This document shows, piece by piece, positions 6,802 to 7,291 of a stretch of 7,291 bases of DNA; position 1 is the first letter of the stretch, and each line of letters starts with the position of its first letter. The notes below the pieces were generated by a model. The model made no database searches and was not told the DNA's origin. It saw only the letters and a program-made list of their open reading frames with translations. Source of the DNA: Bacteroidales bacterium (GTDB lineage: Bacteria > Bacteroidota > Bacteroidia > Bacteroidales > UBA932); the NCBI GenBank assembly GCA_009774765.1, contig VSOK01000073.1:1-7291 (forward strand), in the 5' to 3' direction. Both the position numbers and the translations under genes were made by a program.

Positions 6802-6993
6802 CTTTCGGAAACGAATCGGACAGTTCTTTAAAAAGACAGCTTTTAAAATTTGTTTCATAACATCAGACAAATTTTTGAAGTTTATTTTGGGTGAGAATAA
6901 GGAAGACGAACGATGAATGACGCAGCAACCTTGCGGTTGTGAGGAATGAAGATGTGAAGCCTGACGCAATTATCGCCCAAAAGAAACGAAAAA
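6802..6993 (+). ncRNA. Long structured leader upstream of tRNA-Val, identity unknown
   Basis: About 190 bases between the promoter and the tRNA hold no convincing gene but show structure. A boxA-like stretch, GTTCTTTAAAAA (6823-6834), recalls rRNA antitermination leaders. A long hairpin follows (9-bp core 6845-6853 with 6867-6875, extended after one mismatch to 6838-6882). Next comes a domain closed by a 10-bp helix with one G-U pair (6885-6894 with 6973-6982). The inside of this domain is purine-rich and contains a small hairpin (6925-6940). No terminator lies before the tRNA, so RNase P would release the leader. I do not recognise it as 6S, tmRNA, RNase P RNA, SRP RNA or a tRNA remnant (no T-loop motif). 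It may be an independent small RNA, an antitermination leader, or simply a long processed 5' extension. Confidence 0.45.
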
Positions 6994-7071
6994 GGGAGCA
7001 TAGCTCAGTTGGTTCAGAGCGTCTGCCTTACAAGCAGAGGGTCGGGGGTTCGACTCCCTCTGCTCCCACCA
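6994..7071 (+). tRNA. tRNA-Val (anticodon TAC), CCA encoded
   Basis: A complete cloverleaf can be drawn. Acceptor GGGAGCA (6994-7000) pairs with TGCTCCC (7061-7067). The D arm is GCTC/GAGC (7003-7006, 7017-7020). The anticodon stem TCTGC/GCAGA (7022-7026, 7034-7038) closes loop CTTACAA with anticodon TAC at 7029-7031, reading GUA-type valine codons. A 5-base variable loop precedes the T arm GGGGG/CCCTC with one G-U pair and loop TTCGACT. Discriminator A (7068) and CCA (7069-7071) are encoded. The terminator begins with the very next base. Confidence 0.98.
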
Positions 7072-7115
7072 AACGAAAAACGCCTTTGCAGCAATCTGCA
7101 GAGGCGTTTTTCGTT
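7072..7115 (+). terminator. Rho-independent terminator after tRNA-Val
   Basis: Two 20-base arms (7072-7091 and 7096-7115) pair completely except for one T-G wobble, around the tetraloop CAAT. The arms contain an ACGCC/GGCGT core and A-tract/T-tract ends (T-run 7107-7111). The symmetry means it could also stop transcripts arriving from the right. The stem starts directly after the tRNA CCA. Confidence 0.95.
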
Positions 7116-7138
7116 ATCGGAACCTCCTTTTCAAGAGG

Positions 7139-7162
7139 GCCCAATTTATGGTATAATTGGGC
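7139..7162. repeat. Perfect 8-bp inverted repeat in intergenic DNA
   Basis: GCCCAATT (7139-7146) and AATTGGGC (7155-7162) flank the 8-base loop TATGGTAT. A shorter pairing (CCTC 7123-7126 with GAGG 7135-7138) abuts it. It lies between the tRNA terminator and the next promoter and lacks a T-run. It may be an operator or an RNA hairpin of unknown purpose. Confidence 0.5.
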
Positions 7163-7210
7163 GGGGTGGACATTTGGTAGGATAAAATCCTTGTAATCTG
7201 TTGGTTTTCT

Positions 7211-7218
7211 TATCTTTG
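7211..7218 (+). promoter_or_regulatory. Probable -7 promoter box for a gene beyond the right edge
   Basis: TATCTTTG (7211-7218) matches the -7 consensus on the plus strand. The best -33 candidate is CTTG (7190-7193) at a short 17-base spacing, so it is weaker than the other promoters here. Downstream lie a 10-codon frame (7236-7268, MLKKMLFLWV then stop) and an ATG at 7271 that remains open for only seven codons to the edge. Neither can be identified. Nothing else gene-like is visible between 7116 and 7291. Confidence 0.5.
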
Positions 7219-7291
7219 TAAAGATTATCATTGATATGCTTAAAAAAATGCTTTTTCTGTGGGTCTAAAAATGTGGTCAGGAATGGCCTCA

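Noticed and set aside
6913..6942. Nine-codon frame MNDAATLRL in the tRNA leader
   Set aside because: It is too short to distinguish from chance, overlaps the hairpin at 6925-6940, and has no supporting context.
6889..6979. Possible degenerate tRNA (GGGTGA ... TCGCCC plus A)
   Set aside because: The ends pair like an acceptor stem, but there is no T-loop GTTCRA, no D arm and no seven-base anticodon loop.
6802..6993. 6S RNA (Bacteroidales-1 type) as the identity of the tRNA leader
   Set aside because: The size fits, but the 5' and 3' ends do not pair into a single rod, and two separate domains are seen instead.
6939..7196. Plus-strand 85-codon frame across the tRNA
   Set aside because: It runs through the whole tRNA and terminator, so it cannot be a real protein.
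7028..7231. Minus-strand 67-codon frame ending in GAEGVEPPTLCL
   Set aside because: It is antisense to the tRNA and its terminator; the EGVEPPTLCL tail is the typical artefact of translating the complement of a tRNA gene.

Overview
The window looks like a chromosomal segment from a member of the Bacteroidota, most likely Bacteroidales. The coding sequences resemble Bacteroidota orthologues. Several upstream regions carry the phylum's distinctive promoter: a TTTG -33 box, a spacer of about 19 bases, then a TAnnTTTG -7 box. Three such promoters are perfect matches. Starts generally lack a strong Shine-Dalgarno sequence and sit in A/T-rich leaders. I see no mobile element, CRISPR array or phage gene; this is mainly a housekeeping region.

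Layout: seven genes read leftward (minus strand). From upstream to downstream they are fklB (FKBP-type prolyl isomerase), pnuC (vitamin/nucleoside transporter), a BadF/BcrA-type sugar-kinase-like ATPase, recR (recombinational repair), mntP (manganese efflux), corA (divalent cation channel) and rpsA (ribosomal protein S1, running off the left edge). The tight spacing from pnuC to recR suggests an operon, with fklB and mntP possibly joined to it. corA and rpsA each have their own strong promoter. The corA terminator hairpin is interleaved with the rpsA promoter.

A divergent intergenic region (about 6232-6461) separates fklB from a rightward gene for a small DUF4491-type membrane protein. Beyond that, a perfect promoter at 6765-6795 drives a tRNA-Val (anticodon TAC) at 6994-7071, followed by a 20-bp-stem terminator. 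The predicted transcript has about 190 bases ahead of the tRNA that encode no recognisable protein. They contain a boxA-like stretch, a long A/U-rich hairpin and a domain of about 98 nt closed by a 10-bp helix. This possible structured RNA fused upstream of a tRNA is the least explained part of the window. The last 175 bases hold an inverted repeat and a probable promoter for a gene outside the window.

Functional links: the PnuC-kinase pairing is worth attention, because PnuC-type facilitators usually depend on a kinase to trap their substrate. mntP and corA both concern divalent metals but appear to be transcribed separately. All assignments come from reading motifs by eye; no search was run.
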